A stretch of DNA of 64,000 nucleotides from Erysipelotrichaceae bacterium (GTDB taxonomy: Bacteria; Bacillota_I; Bacilli_A; Erysipelotrichales; Erysipelotrichaceae): the NCBI GenBank assembly GCA_017431825.1, contig JAFRKI010000016.1, positions 1 through 64,000 of the forward strand, read 5' to 3'. The notes under the pieces were generated by a model that saw nothing but the letters and a program-made list of their open reading frames with translations, did not search any database and was not told where the DNA came from. The translations under genes and the position numbers were made by a program. Below, piece by piece: positions 33,331 to 41,473 of the stretch (position 1 is its first letter; every line of letters starts with the position of its first letter).

Positions 33331-33367
33331 TGTGACGTTTGTCACTGTTCCTTCTTTTTTCTATAAT
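33331..33367 (+). promoter_or_regulatory. Promoter with a Crp/Fnr-like palindrome over the -35
   Basis: TTGTCA (33339-33344), a 17-base spacer and TATAAT (33362-33367) make one of the best sigma-A promoters in the window. TGTGACGTTTGTCACT (33331-33346) matches the Crp/Fnr-type pattern TGTGA-N6-TCAC(A) and covers the -35, a repressing position. Confidence 0.65.
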
Positions 33368-33395
33368 AAAAGTATCTTCCGAAGGGAGGGATCTT

Positions 33396-34274
33396 ATGAC
33401 TTTACTTGAATATCTTGATAAAGACAAGGATAAACTGCTGGCATCATTTTCCCAGGCTCAGACGGCTGAGAGAGTGATACCGATCGTGGAAGCCGAATAC
33501 GACCGGCTTTTATATGAATACAACGAGACTGCTGCAAGCGACCACGAGAGACGCTATGTGGCAGGCATGCTGCAGACGGCCAGAATGGCGACGCCTTTGC
33601 TGGACTGCATCGGTGAGACCAAGATCTGGGAACAGGGTGGCAAGCTTTTAAGCGACGAGAAAAAGAAGGTACGTTTACCGGCTATCCTGCTGATCATCGC
33701 CGGCATCGTGCTGATACTGGGTGTCATGATCGTCACGAGCGGCATCGATGCGCTGCTTGATAAGATAACGGATAAGCCGGTGCTGATCGGTGCATTGGTC
33801 GGTGCCTTTGCGTGTCTTTTCTTCGGCGGTTTCTTCTTCATCAGAAAGAAGAACGCTGCCTACAGCGAGAAACAGCTCAAGGCCGAAAACCGCATCGATG
33901 CGCACAAGGTCTATCAGGCCATGCATGCGATCCTGATGATCATCGACCGCAACGTCAAGGAGACCCTGGCTGCCGAAGAAGCCGAGAAAGCCAGAGAGGA
34001 AGAAGAGGAAGATCTTCTGCAGCATAATGATGAGCTTTCCTTATACAGTGATTTGCTGGAAGCCGCCAGATCCAAAGACGGCGAATATGCCCTGGATCAG
34101 CTTTCAAAACTGTCTTTCTTCCTGCACCAGAAGGGCATCGACGTTCTGGAATACAGCGACGACAAGAGAAGTTTCTTTGATACGATACCGGGAGAAAAGA
34201 ATGAAACGATACGTCCGGCTCTGGTAAAGGACGGACACCTGCTTAAGAAAGGCGTCGTTTCCGGAGGACTGTGA
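33396..34274 (+). CDS. Two-helix membrane protein partner of the Hsp70-like ATPase
   Basis: A 292-residue protein with a cytoplasmic helical N-terminus (residues 1-100), two hydrophobic segments at about residues 107-127 (LPAILLIIAGIVLILGVMIVT) and 140-160 (VLIGALVGAFACLFFGGFFF), and a long charged coiled-coil-like stretch (AAEEAEKAREEEEEDLLQ). It ends in a soluble tail with FFDTIPGEKNETIRPALVKDG. GGGAGGG precedes ATG 33396. Its stop overlaps the start of the Hsp70-like gene (TGATG), so the two are almost certainly made together and may form a complex. The family is not recognised. Confidence 0.75.
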   Translation: MTLLEYLDKDKDKLLASFSQAQTAERVIPIVEAEYDRLLYEYNETAASDHERRYVAGMLQTARMATPLLDCIGETKIWEQGGKLLSDEKKKVRLPAILLIIAGIVLILGVMIVTSGIDALLDKITDKPVLIGALVGAFACLFFGGFFFIRKKNAAYSEKQLKAENRIDAHKVYQAMHAILMIIDRNVKETLAAEEAEKAREEEEEDLLQHNDELSLYSDLLEAARSKDGEYALDQLSKLSFFLHQKGIDVLEYSDDKRSFFDTIPGEKNETIRPALVKDGHLLKKGVVSGGL

Positions 34275-36190
34275 TGAGAAGATTCTACGGTTTTGATCTG
34301 GGCGATGCCGAGTCGGCTTTATCGCTGCTTGAAAAGAACAGCGAGATAGCTCCGACGATCCTGGAGATCGAAGGAGTGAAGAGTTTTATTACGGCTTATG
34401 CGGCCCTATCGGACGGTACGCTGCTGATAGGCGAAAACGCCTGTTATGCTAACGGAGCCAAGAAGAGGAAACTGCGTTTCAAATCGCGCTTCCTTAAGGA
34501 CAGCGGCGTCGAACAGGACATCCGCAGCTTTGCGGCCGGTGTCCTGGGAGCCTTATACAGCAGCGGCGATCTTCTGCGTCATGACGATGACTGCTGCTTC
34601 TATGTCGGCTGTCCGGCCGGCTGGAACGTCAATGATAGGGAACGCTACCGCAGCATCTTTGAAAGAGTCGGTTATCCGCCGACCAAGATCATATCCGAAT
34701 CAAGGGCGGCCCTGATATCGGCCTGCCAGTCTAAGCACCTGCAGATCGGCTATGACATCCTTTCAAAGCCTATGCTGGTAGTTGACATCGGATCATCGAC
34801 CACCGATTTTGCCTACATCAATAAAGGCAAGGAAATAGAAATGCAGACCGGCGGTGAAGTTTACCTCGGCGGAGGCATCATGGATGAGCTCCTGCTCAAG
34901 TATTCCGTCGAACATGCGGACAATTCAGCGAAAGTACGCAAGATACTGGAAGAGTCCGAGCCATGGAAGAACTACTGTGAGTTCGCCTGCAGAAGATTAA
35001 AGGAAAGATACTATTCCGATCCGGAGTACTTCAAGGATCATGAATGCAAGGATTCGGTGCTGATAAGACATTCCTTCCCGGCAACGAGACTCAGCCTGGA
35101 GATGAATGCCGATATCGCCAAGTATCTTGAAGAAGGAAGCAGTGAAAGACTGGAAGGCTCTTCCTTCAAGGAAGTCTTCATCGCTTCGCTTAAAAACGTC
35201 AGGGAAGGCATCAGCGGCGACCGACCGGAACTGCTGTTCCTGACAGGCGGCGTATCCAAGATGCCGCTTATAAGGCAGTGGTGTGCCGAAGTCTTCCCGG
35301 AGACTGTCGTCATCAGCGGCAGCGAACCGGAATTCTCGGTCGCCCGAGGCCTGGCCTGGTCCGGCAAGATCGATGAGGAACTAAGGGAATTCCGAGCCGA
35401 TCTCGATGAACTGAATAAAGACACCATTGTCGAAGAGATCGTCAAGGAGCACATCAAGGATCTCTATAAGGACATAGTCGAGGCACTGACCAAGCCGATC
35501 ATCCGCAAGGCTGCCAATCCGGTATTCGAGAGATGGCGCAACGACGAGATCGACAAGCTTACCGATACCAATGCCGAGCTGGAAAAGGAGATCGCTGCGT
35601 ATCTGCACAGCGATGAAGCCAGGGAACTGATGGTGGAACCGATCGCCAACTGGCTCAAGCCGATCGCCGAAAAGCTCGAGGAATATACCGTACCGATCTG
35701 TATCAGACACCATGTGCCTTATACGGCATTGAGCCTCAAGTCATTCATGCGGATATCGGACATCGACGTCAAGATCGATGCCAAGGACGTCTTCGCGGTA
35801 AAGGAGATCACCTGGCTCATCGATTCGATCATATCCATCGTCGTGGGACTTTTGTGCGGAGGAAGCGGCGTGGCACTGATCGCCAGCGGTCCGACCGGCA
35901 TCTTTGCGGGCATGATGATATCGATCCTGGTACTGGCTCTGGGCAAGGAGAAGATGGAAGAACTCTTACTGAAGACCGACCTGCCTAAGCCATTAAGAAG
36001 GCTGGTACCGAAGAACACCATCGAGTCCCGTCTCGATGTGATAGCCGGTGAAGTAAGATCCAATCTTACCCATACGCTGGAAAACGAAAAGAATAACGAG
36101 ATAACGGAAAGAATGGTCAATGACATTTCCCGGGAGATCGAGGAATGTCTGACCAAGATGGCGGAAGTCGTGGAGATACCGCTGGGTTAG
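34274..36190 (+). CDS. Membrane-inserted Hsp70/actin-fold ATPase
   Basis: A 638-residue protein. Residues 1-370 follow the Hsp70/actin ATPase plan: phosphate-1 at FYGFDLGDAESAL, a connecting region (CPAGWNVNDRERYRSIFERV, IISESRAALISAC), phosphate-2 at MLVVDIGSSTTDFAYI, and the adenosine motif at LLFLTGGVSKMPLIRQW. Instead of a substrate-binding domain, residues 370-638 form a helical region with a Gly-rich double membrane segment (LIDSIISIVVGLLCGGSG, FAGMMISILVLALG) and an amphipathic tail. Hsp70-like proteins normally drive ATP-dependent changes in client proteins; here the client could be in the membrane. It is coupled to the preceding gene. No DnaJ or GrpE is nearby. Confidence 0.82.
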   Translation: MRRFYGFDLGDAESALSLLEKNSEIAPTILEIEGVKSFITAYAALSDGTLLIGENACYANGAKKRKLRFKSRFLKDSGVEQDIRSFAAGVLGALYSSGDLLRHDDDCCFYVGCPAGWNVNDRERYRSIFERVGYPPTKIISESRAALISACQSKHLQIGYDILSKPMLVVDIGSSTTDFAYINKGKEIEMQTGGEVYLGGGIMDELLLKYSVEHADNSAKVRKILEESEPWKNYCEFACRRLKERYYSDPEYFKDHECKDSVLIRHSFPATRLSLEMNADIAKYLEEGSSERLEGSSFKEVFIASLKNVREGISGDRPELLFLTGGVSKMPLIRQWCAEVFPETVVISGSEPEFSVARGLAWSGKIDEELREFRADLDELNKDTIVEEIVKEHIKDLYKDIVEALTKPIIRKAANPVFERWRNDEIDKLTDTNAELEKEIAAYLHSDEARELMVEPIANWLKPIAEKLEEYTVPICIRHHVPYTALSLKSFMRISDIDVKIDAKDVFAVKEITWLIDSIISIVVGLLCGGSGVALIASGPTGIFAGMMISILVLALGKEKMEELLLKTDLPKPLRRLVPKNTIESRLDVIAGEVRSNLTHTLENEKNNEITERMVNDISREIEECLTKMAEVVEIPLG

Positions 36191-36248
36191 TGTGACTAAA
36201 GAGTGATTTCCGTTAGTAGATATATGAAAGGAAGATAAGGTGATATAC

Positions 36249-36608
36249 ATGAAAAGCTTAAAGAAAATTACCGTATTATTATTCGTGGCAGTGCTGCTGA
36301 TGGCAGCGGGCTGTGCAAAGAAAGACGAACCGGAGCCGATCGTAGGCGGCTGGTCCGAAGTCGAAGACGGCACGATAACCGAAGAGCTGCAGCAGAAGTT
36401 CGACAAGGCCATCGAAGGCCTGACCGGCGTCGGTTACGTACCGTTGGAACTGCTGGAGACCCAGATCGTTGCCGGCACCAACTACAAGTTCCTGTGTGAC
36501 GCCACTCCGGTCTATCAGGATGCCGAGACCAAGAAGGCCATCGTTACCATCTATGAAGATCTGGAAGGCAACCTCAGCATTCTTGATATCGAAGACGTGG
36601 AAGAATAA
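36249..36608 (+). CDS. Cystatin-like lipoprotein
   Basis: A 119-residue lipoprotein (signal MKSLKKITVLLFVAVLLMAA, lipobox AAGC, Cys22). The 98-residue mature part reads like a stefin/cystatin: a Gly-Gly N-terminal trunk (IVGGWSEVED), a helix (ELQQKFDKAIEGL), the Q-x-V-x-G first-loop motif (ETQIVAGTNYKFLCDATPV) and following strands (KAIVTIYEDLEG). Cystatins are reversible inhibitors of papain-like cysteine proteases. The C-terminal Pro-Trp second loop is absent. The start is ATG 36249 with AAGG upstream; GTG 36240 is poorly placed. It may protect the cell surface from host or microbial cysteine proteases, which is inference only. Confidence 0.78.
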   Translation: MKSLKKITVLLFVAVLLMAAGCAKKDEPEPIVGGWSEVEDGTITEELQQKFDKAIEGLTGVGYVPLELLETQIVAGTNYKFLCDATPVYQDAETKKAIVTIYEDLEGNLSILDIEDVEE

Positions 36609-36626
36609 GCTGAACATCATTATCAG

Positions 36627-36655
36627 AAAAGATCTGTATAACGCAGATCTTTTTA
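36627..36655 (+). terminator. Rho-independent terminator after the cystatin-like gene
   Basis: AAAAGATCTG (36627-36636) pairs with CAGATCTTTT (36644-36653) across a 7-base loop, with the T-run in the distal arm. Confidence 0.88.
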
Positions 36656-36685
36656 TTTACGGAGGATGGAATACGCTCTTTACGA

Positions 36686-36691
36686 TATAAT
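36686..36691 (+). promoter_or_regulatory. -10 box for the glycosyltransferase gene
   Basis: TATAAT lies 19 bases before ATG 36711, so the leader would be about 13 bases, with no clear ribosome site. This argues against using the earlier in-frame ATG at 36666. Confidence 0.5.
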
Positions 36692-36710
36692 ATCCTTGGC
36701 TGGTCTTTCT

Positions 36711-37574
36711 ATGAATATCGATATTATCTGTCCGTTATATGAAGCTGAAAAGTATCTCGCTGCCTTGCACGGATCTTTTCTGATGCAGAAAAACGTCGAC
36801 ATAAAAGGCATCAGATACGTGCTGACGGAGTCTCTGGACAGAAGCGAAGAGATACTGAGAACTCTTGGAAACTGCACCTGGAGAAAGATCAATAAGAAGG
36901 ACTTTTCCCATTCCCTTACCAGGGAAGAGGAAGCTCTTTCCTCCGGAGCCGATATCATCGTCTTCGTTTCCCAGGACGTAAGGATCGTAAGAGACGACTG
37001 GCTGGAGAACCTCGTGAAGCCGATCATTAAAGGAGAATGTGACGCTTCCTTCAGCAGGCAGATCTGCGACGATGATTCGATAGAGAAGTATATCAGGGAA
37101 AGGAATTACCCGGATGTTTCCCGTACGGTCTCCATGAAAGACGTTTTTTCACTGGGTCTTAATGCCTTCTTCTTTTCCAATGCGGCAGGAGCGATCAGAA
37201 GGGATGTTTTCGAAAAACTTGGCGGCTATGACCATAAGGATTTCAGAATGAGTGAGGACATGTATTTTGCGTATAAGCTGATCACTAACGGTTATAAGAT
37301 AAGATACTGTGCAGATTCGGAAGTGATCCATTACCACCATAAGACCTTAGGTGAGCTCTATGAACGCTACTGTCAGATAGGAGAATTCTTTAAAGACAAC
37401 CCTTATCTTGATAAGTATAATGTGAGAAAGTCCGGATCTTCCCTGGCTTCATATGTCTTCAAAAGAGCACTTAAGGAAGGAAACGTGAAGGTGCTGATGA
37501 GGTGGCTTCCTGATATGGCTGCCAGATATCTTGGTTATAATAAAGGAAAGAAAAAGACCGCTCAGGTCTCCTGA
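36711..37574 (+). CDS. Family 2 glycosyltransferase, rhamnosyltransferase-like
   Basis: A 287-residue GT-A enzyme. MNIDIICPLYEAEKYLAALHGSF opens the nucleotide-binding fold, GADIIVFVSQDVRIVRDDWLENLV contains the metal/phosphate motif (S-Q-D-V-R in place of the usual D-x-D), and AAGAIRRDVFEKLGGYDHKDFRMSEDMYFAYKL carries the G-G-Y and E-D acceptor-side motif. SQDV is typical of dTDP-rhamnose-using transferases, and the rmlACD genes lie directly convergent, supporting this. The acceptor (wall polysaccharide, glycolipid or protein) is unknown. The start is fixed by the -10 box at 36686. Confidence 0.85.
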   Translation: MNIDIICPLYEAEKYLAALHGSFLMQKNVDIKGIRYVLTESLDRSEEILRTLGNCTWRKINKKDFSHSLTREEEALSSGADIIVFVSQDVRIVRDDWLENLVKPIIKGECDASFSRQICDDDSIEKYIRERNYPDVSRTVSMKDVFSLGLNAFFFSNAAGAIRRDVFEKLGGYDHKDFRMSEDMYFAYKLITNGYKIRYCADSEVIHYHHKTLGELYERYCQIGEFFKDNPYLDKYNVRKSGSSLASYVFKRALKEGNVKVLMRWLPDMAARYLGYNKGKKKTAQVS

Positions 37575-37579
37575 TAAAG

Positions 37580-37600
37580 AAAAACGCTTAAAGCGTTTTT
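37580..37600. terminator. Bidirectional terminator between glycosyltransferase and rmlC
   Basis: AAAAACGC and GCGTTTTT form a stem with A-run and T-run on opposite sides, so it can end transcription from both strands. It overlaps the rmlC stop codon at 37588. Confidence 0.82.
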
Positions 37601-38199
37601 AATTTGATATCCTTAAGCCTTGGCCATTTGCCATCCTTTTCGCTTAAGGTCAAAGGTACGTCTTCAAGGACATAGCCTGCAGGATCGGCTGTACCGTTAT
37701 AGTCTCCTTTTACGCCCGGCCAGTCGATGCCCAGATCCGGATCATTCCAGGCCAGCCCGGCTTCGTCATTCTGATGATAGAGATCATCGCATTTATAGCA
37801 CAGATCCGCCGTATCGGAAAGCACAAGGAAACCGTGTGCGAAGCCCTTAGGGATAAGCAGCTGCTTTCTGTTTTCCGCAGACAGGATCAGACCGTAATAT
37901 CTGCCGTAAGTAGGGGAGTCCTTTCTCAGATCGACAGCAACGTCATAGACACATCCTTTTATACATCTGATGAGCTTGGTCTGAGGGAATTCCTTCTGAT
38001 AGTGGAGGCCTCTTATGACGCCTTTTGAGGAAGAAGACTGATTGTCCTGGACAAAGACGATGTCAAAACCGGCTTCCTTCATATCGGCAGCATTGTAGGT
38101 CTCCATGAAGCAGCCTCTGCTGTCTTCGTGGACCAGCGGTTCGATGACGCAGAGTCCTTCTATTCCGCCTGTGTTGCGTTCTGTTTTTATCTGTCCCAT
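37588..38199 (-). CDS. rmlC: dTDP-4-dehydrorhamnose 3,5-epimerase
   Basis: A 203-residue cupin-fold epimerase, third enzyme of dTDP-L-rhamnose synthesis. FVQDNQSSSSKGVIRGLHYQ has the conserved R-G-x-H catalytic loop, and VYDVAVDLRKDSPTYGRYYG plus IPKGFAHGFLVLSDTADLCYK complete the cupin. It is the last gene of the minus-strand rmlA-rmlD-rmlC run, starting 4 bases after the rmlD stop. Confidence 0.96.
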   Translation of the reverse strand: MGQIKTERNTGGIEGLCVIEPLVHEDSRGCFMETYNAADMKEAGFDIVFVQDNQSSSSKGVIRGLHYQKEFPQTKLIRCIKGCVYDVAVDLRKDSPTYGRYYGLILSAENRKQLLIPKGFAHGFLVLSDTADLCYKCDDLYHQNDEAGLAWNDPDLGIDWPGVKGDYNGTADPAGYVLEDVPLTLSEKDGKWPRLKDIKLKTL

Positions 38200-38203
38200 T
38201 TGA

Positions 38204-39106
38204 TCAGTCTCCGTATCCGCTTTCTTTCAGATATCTCGCTAAGGCATCCTTCCAGTCGGGAAGCGGTGTAAAGCCTTCCCTTTTAAGTTTACTCTTATCC
38301 AGACGGGAATTTAAAGGCCGTCTGGCAACTGAGAGTCCGTATTCTTCCGTGCTTACCGGAATGACCTTTGTGTCAAGGCCGGCCTGTCTGTAGATCTCCC
38401 TGGTAAAGTCATACCAGGATATGTATCCGCCTTCGTGTTCTTCGCTGTTGGTAGCGTGATAGTATCCGTACCTGTCCGTTTCGATCATGTCTGAAAGCAG
38501 TACCGCCAGGTCTTTGGTGTAGGTCGGAGTTCCTGTCTGATCATTGACGACTCTTACGGTATCATGAGTCTTTGCGGCTTTAAGCATCGTCTTGACGAAA
38601 TTGCTGCCGTTTACGCCGAACACCCAGGAAGTACGGACGATGAAGTATTTATTCAACAGTGACGATACGGCTTTTTCTCCTTCGAGTTTGGATCTGCCGT
38701 AGACATTCAAAGGATGATAATCGATGCAGTCGGGATCCCAGGGCAGCCTGCCCGTTCCGTCAAAGACGTAGTCGGTAGACACATACAGCATTTTACTGTC
38801 AAGGTCTTTTACAGCTTCGGCGATATTTGATGTTCCCTGTGCGTTTATCGAATAAGCTGCGTCCGCATCCTCTTCCGCCATATCGACGGCCGTATAGGCG
38901 GCACAGTGGATCACGGCATCGGGAGAGCTTTCTTTCAGAACCTTGATGACAGTCTCCTTGTCGGTGATGTCTAAAGGCACATACAGATAAGGATGGGAAA
39001 AAATCTCTCCGATATCGCTGGCGGTGATCTTATGACCTCTTTTATTCAGTTCATTAAGGACATCACAGCCCAGCTGGCCGTCTGCCCCTGTTACGAATAC
39101 TTTCAT
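38204..39106 (-). CDS. rmlD: dTDP-4-dehydrorhamnose reductase
   Basis: A 300-residue short-chain reductase making dTDP-L-rhamnose, the last step of the pathway. MKVFVTGADGQLGCDVLNEL is the Rossmann start, YVSTDYVFDGTG and YGRSKLEGEKAV hold the Ser/Thr-Tyr-Lys triad, and WVFGVNGSNFVKTML is characteristic of RmlD. ATG 39106 is chosen because the longer start at 39136 would overlap rmlA and add unconserved residues. It begins 5 bases after the rmlA stop. Confidence 0.95.
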   Translation of the reverse strand: MKVFVTGADGQLGCDVLNELNKRGHKITASDIGEIFSHPYLYVPLDITDKETVIKVLKESSPDAVIHCAAYTAVDMAEEDADAAYSINAQGTSNIAEAVKDLDSKMLYVSTDYVFDGTGRLPWDPDCIDYHPLNVYGRSKLEGEKAVSSLLNKYFIVRTSWVFGVNGSNFVKTMLKAAKTHDTVRVVNDQTGTPTYTKDLAVLLSDMIETDRYGYYHATNSEEHEGGYISWYDFTREIYRQAGLDTKVIPVSTEEYGLSVARRPLNSRLDKSKLKREGFTPLPDWKDALARYLKESGYGD

Positions 39107-39110
39107 TTTC

Positions 39111-40007
39111 TTATCGGGACCCTTTTCGATCCTCATTGTCGATGACGTTCTGCAGATAGCGGCCGTACTGATTGTTTTTGAGTTCGGAAGCGATCTTCAG
39201 GATCTCGTCCTTGCTGACCCAGCCGTTGAGATAGGCGATCTCTTCCGGACAGCCGATCTTTTTATTATGCTGTTCTTCGGCATTCTTCACGAAGACCGTA
39301 GCCGCCGTCAGCGATTCGTGGGTGCCCGCATCGATCCAGGTGAAATCCTTATCCAGCAGTTCCACGTTCAGCTTGCCGTTATCCAGATAGATGCGGTTGA
39401 TGTCGGTTATTTCCAGTTCGCCTCTGGCTGATGGTTTCAGTGTCTTTGCGTATTCAACAACCCTGATGTCATAGAAATAAAGTCCGGTGACACAGCAGTC
39501 GGATCTTGGCTGTTCAGGTTTTTCTTCGATGGATACGGGCCTTCCTTTTTCATCGAGTTCGATGATGCCGAACCTTTGCGGGTCATCGACCCGGTAACCG
39601 AAGATGGTCGCACCCTTTCCCGTTTCGGCGTTGTTCATGGCTTCTTTCAGTTTCTTTCTGAAGCCGTGTCCGTAGAAGATGTTGTCGCCCAGGACCATGG
39701 CTACGGAATCACTGCCGATGAAAGCGGCACCGATTATGAAGGCTTCGGCCAGGCCATTTGGCGAAGACTGTACGGCATAGGAAAAGTTCATACCGAACTG
39801 GCTGCCGTCCTTTAGAAGCTCCTCAAAACGCGGCAGATCCTGAGGCGTGGATATGATCAGCACGTCTCTTATTTCCGCGTTCATCAGGACCGATAAAGGA
39901 TAATAGATCATCGGCTTGTCATATACGGGAAGCAGCTGTTTGGAAGTGACTTTGGTAAGAGGATAAAGCCTGGTGCCTGAACCTCCTGCCAGAATGATGC
40001 CTTTCAT
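39111..40007 (-). CDS. rmlA: Glucose-1-phosphate thymidylyltransferase
   Basis: A 298-residue enzyme that makes dTDP-glucose, the first step of the dTDP-rhamnose pathway. [20 protein letters not shown] (the nucleotide-binding GGxGTRL), [32 protein letters not shown] and [11 protein letters not shown] are all standard. GGAGG lies 10 bases before the ATG. rmlB (4,6-dehydratase) is missing from the cluster and must be elsewhere. Confidence 0.96.
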   Translation of the reverse strand: MKGIILAGGSGTRLYPLTKVTSKQLLPVYDKPMIYYPLSVLMNAEIRDVLIISTPQDLPRFEELLKDGSQFGMNFSYAVQSSPNGLAEAFIIGAAFIGSDSVAMVLGDNIFYGHGFRKKLKEAMNNAETGKGATIFGYRVDDPQRFGIIELDEKGRPVSIEEKPEQPRSDCCVTGLYFYDIRVVEYAKTLKPSARGELEITDINRIYLDNGKLNVELLDKDFTWIDAGTHESLTAATVFVKNAEEQHNKKIGCPEEIAYLNGWVSKDEILKIASELKNNQYGRYLQNVIDNEDRKGSR

Positions 40008-40084
40008 AGAGTTTCCTCCATCAATCTAATCTTATCATACGGATGAGGGCTTAGTAAGATAGCCGGCATAACGGGAAATCATTA

Positions 40085-40090
40085 TATAAT
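40085..40090 (+). promoter_or_regulatory. -10 box for the PNPOx-like gene
   Basis: TATAAT lies 31 bases before ATG 40121, with a ribosome site (AAAGGAG, 40107-40113) between. The divergent rmlA promoter occupies the other side of this 113-base gap (possible minus-strand -10, TATGAT, at 40034-40039). Confidence 0.5.
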
Positions 40091-40120
40091 TAAGATACAG
40101 TCGATCAAAGGAGAATGATA

Positions 40121-40522
40121 ATGGAAGCTATCGAAAAAGTATACAGTTTTCTTGAAGAGACAAAGACTTATTATCTGGCCACCGTCGAAGGCGATCAGCC
40201 TAGAGTCCGTCCTTTCGGTACCGCTCTTTTATATGACGGCAGGCTTTACATCCAGACCGGAAAGGTTAAACCGGTTTCCAAACAGCTGGCAGTCAATCCT
40301 AAGGCAGAGATCTGTGCCTTCAACGGACAGAAGTGGGTACGTATAGCCTGCGAACTGGTAAATGACGACAGCAGGGATGTCAAGGCGGCCATGTTGGAAA
40401 AGATGCCGGAACTCAAGCACATGTACAGTGCCGATGACGACAATACGCAGGTGCTCTACATGAAGAACGTCGCCGCCGTGTTCAGTTCATTTACCGAAGC
40501 ACCGGAAACGGTAACTTTCTAA
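40121..40522 (+). CDS. Pyridoxamine 5'-phosphate oxidase-fold protein
   Basis: A 133-residue flavin-binding split-barrel protein. KVYSFLEETKTYYLATVEGDQPRVRPFG is the classic N-terminal pattern, LYIQTGKVKPVSKQLAVNPKAEICAF the following barrel, and MKNVAAVFSSFTEAPETVTF the end. Members reduce flavins, F420-like substrates or haem derivatives; the substrate here is not predictable. ATG 40121 is 7 bases from AAAGGAG, while ATG 40115 is only 1 base away and unlikely. Confidence 0.87.
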   Translation: MEAIEKVYSFLEETKTYYLATVEGDQPRVRPFGTALLYDGRLYIQTGKVKPVSKQLAVNPKAEICAFNGQKWVRIACELVNDDSRDVKAAMLEKMPELKHMYSADDDNTQVLYMKNVAAVFSSFTEAPETVTF

Positions 40523-40543
40523 GCAAAACGGCATCTCATAAGC

Positions 40544-40565
40544 AAAGCCTCGGAAGAGGCTTTTT
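40544..40565 (+). terminator. Rho-independent terminator after the PNPOx-like gene
   Basis: AAAGCCTC (40544-40551) pairs with GAGGCTTT (40556-40563) around GGAA, followed by T residues. Confidence 0.88.
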
Positions 40566-40598
40566 AATACTTTGTGAGCACTGAATTAATCAGTCTTA

Positions 40599-40604
40599 TA
40601 TAAT
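40599..40604 (+). promoter_or_regulatory. -10 box for the sortase gene
   Basis: TATAAT 20 bases before the sortase ATG; the expected start near 40611 gives a short leader of about 14 bases. The -35 is not convincing. Confidence 0.4.
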
Positions 40605-40624
40605 AATATAGATAGGGCAAATAG

Positions 40625-41452
40625 ATGAAAGAGAAGAAATGGAACCGGCTATTCATCAGCGTACTGTTTCTGGTCGTATTCGTTTTCTGTGCCGTTCTGT
40701 TCCTGGATAAACTGGACATCAGCAGACCGGAAGACGATACGCCGCCGGACATAGTCGAACCGACAGACGACGGAAAATACGATAAGGCTTCCCTTAAAGA
40801 GACATGGAAAGCCAATCATGATCTAAATCCTGACTATAAAGGCCAGATCATTTTTGATTCCGGCCTGATCGATCTTCCTTTCGTTCAGGGCAGCAGCAAC
40901 GACACCTATCTGCGTACCGACTGGAGCACCGGCAAACGTGATGAGGAAGGTTCGATCTTCCTTGATGCGGAGAACACTTACCGGGACCAGAACCTGGTCA
41001 TCTACGGACACTTCGTCTATCCTAATCTCGATCCGGAAAGGACCCATAAGTTCTCGCCATTGGAGAAACTTTTAAAGAAGGACAACTACGAAGAAAACAA
41101 GAACCTGATCCTGGTACTGGAAAAGGAGATCAGGGAATATGAAGTGGTGCTGGTATTCTATTGCGAACTTTTGCCTGATGAGAGCGGTGAGTATGTCTAT
41201 ACCAGAGACGATCTGCAGTACTACTGGTTCAATAAGGGCGAAGACTACATCGATGTCTTTGCGCGTACCATCAACGAAGATTATTACAATGACTATATAA
41301 GCGCAGCCAAGAAGGAAGCGCCGTACAAGATAGATGCCGAATATGATTTCGATGACAAGTATCTTACCTTACAGACCTGTGTGGAAAATCACGATGAATT
41401 AAGGGAGATCGTCTTATGCAAGGAAATCGGCAGGGTCTCTCTTGAAGACTGA
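40625..41452 (+). CDS. srtB: Class B sortase
   Basis: A 275-residue membrane-anchored transpeptidase. One N-terminal helix (LFISVLFLVVFVFCAVLFL) precedes a sortase domain: YKGQIIFDSGLIDLPFVQGS, DTYLRTDWSTGKRDEEGSIFLD, the catalytic His in LVIYGHFV, and the catalytic Cys in LTLQTCVENHDELREIVLC (T-L-x-T-C). The long N-terminal region, the DEEGSIFLD segment and the position of the domain identify class B. SrtB enzymes anchor specific proteins, often haem-uptake proteins or pilins, through NPQTN/NPxTG-like signals. The only sorting-like proteins in the window are at 31188 and 31948, which is a possible but unproven pairing. Confidence 0.9.
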   Translation: MKEKKWNRLFISVLFLVVFVFCAVLFLDKLDISRPEDDTPPDIVEPTDDGKYDKASLKETWKANHDLNPDYKGQIIFDSGLIDLPFVQGSSNDTYLRTDWSTGKRDEEGSIFLDAENTYRDQNLVIYGHFVYPNLDPERTHKFSPLEKLLKKDNYEENKNLILVLEKEIREYEVVLVFYCELLPDESGEYVYTRDDLQYYWFNKGEDYIDVFARTINEDYYNDYISAAKKEAPYKIDAEYDFDDKYLTLQTCVENHDELREIVLCKEIGRVSLED

Positions 41453-41473
41453 TAAGTAAAAGGAGAATATTAT

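Noticed and set aside
34271..34273. GTG as start of the Hsp70-like gene
   Set aside because: The following ATG at 34274 overlaps the upstream stop in the usual TGATG arrangement and needs no extra residue.
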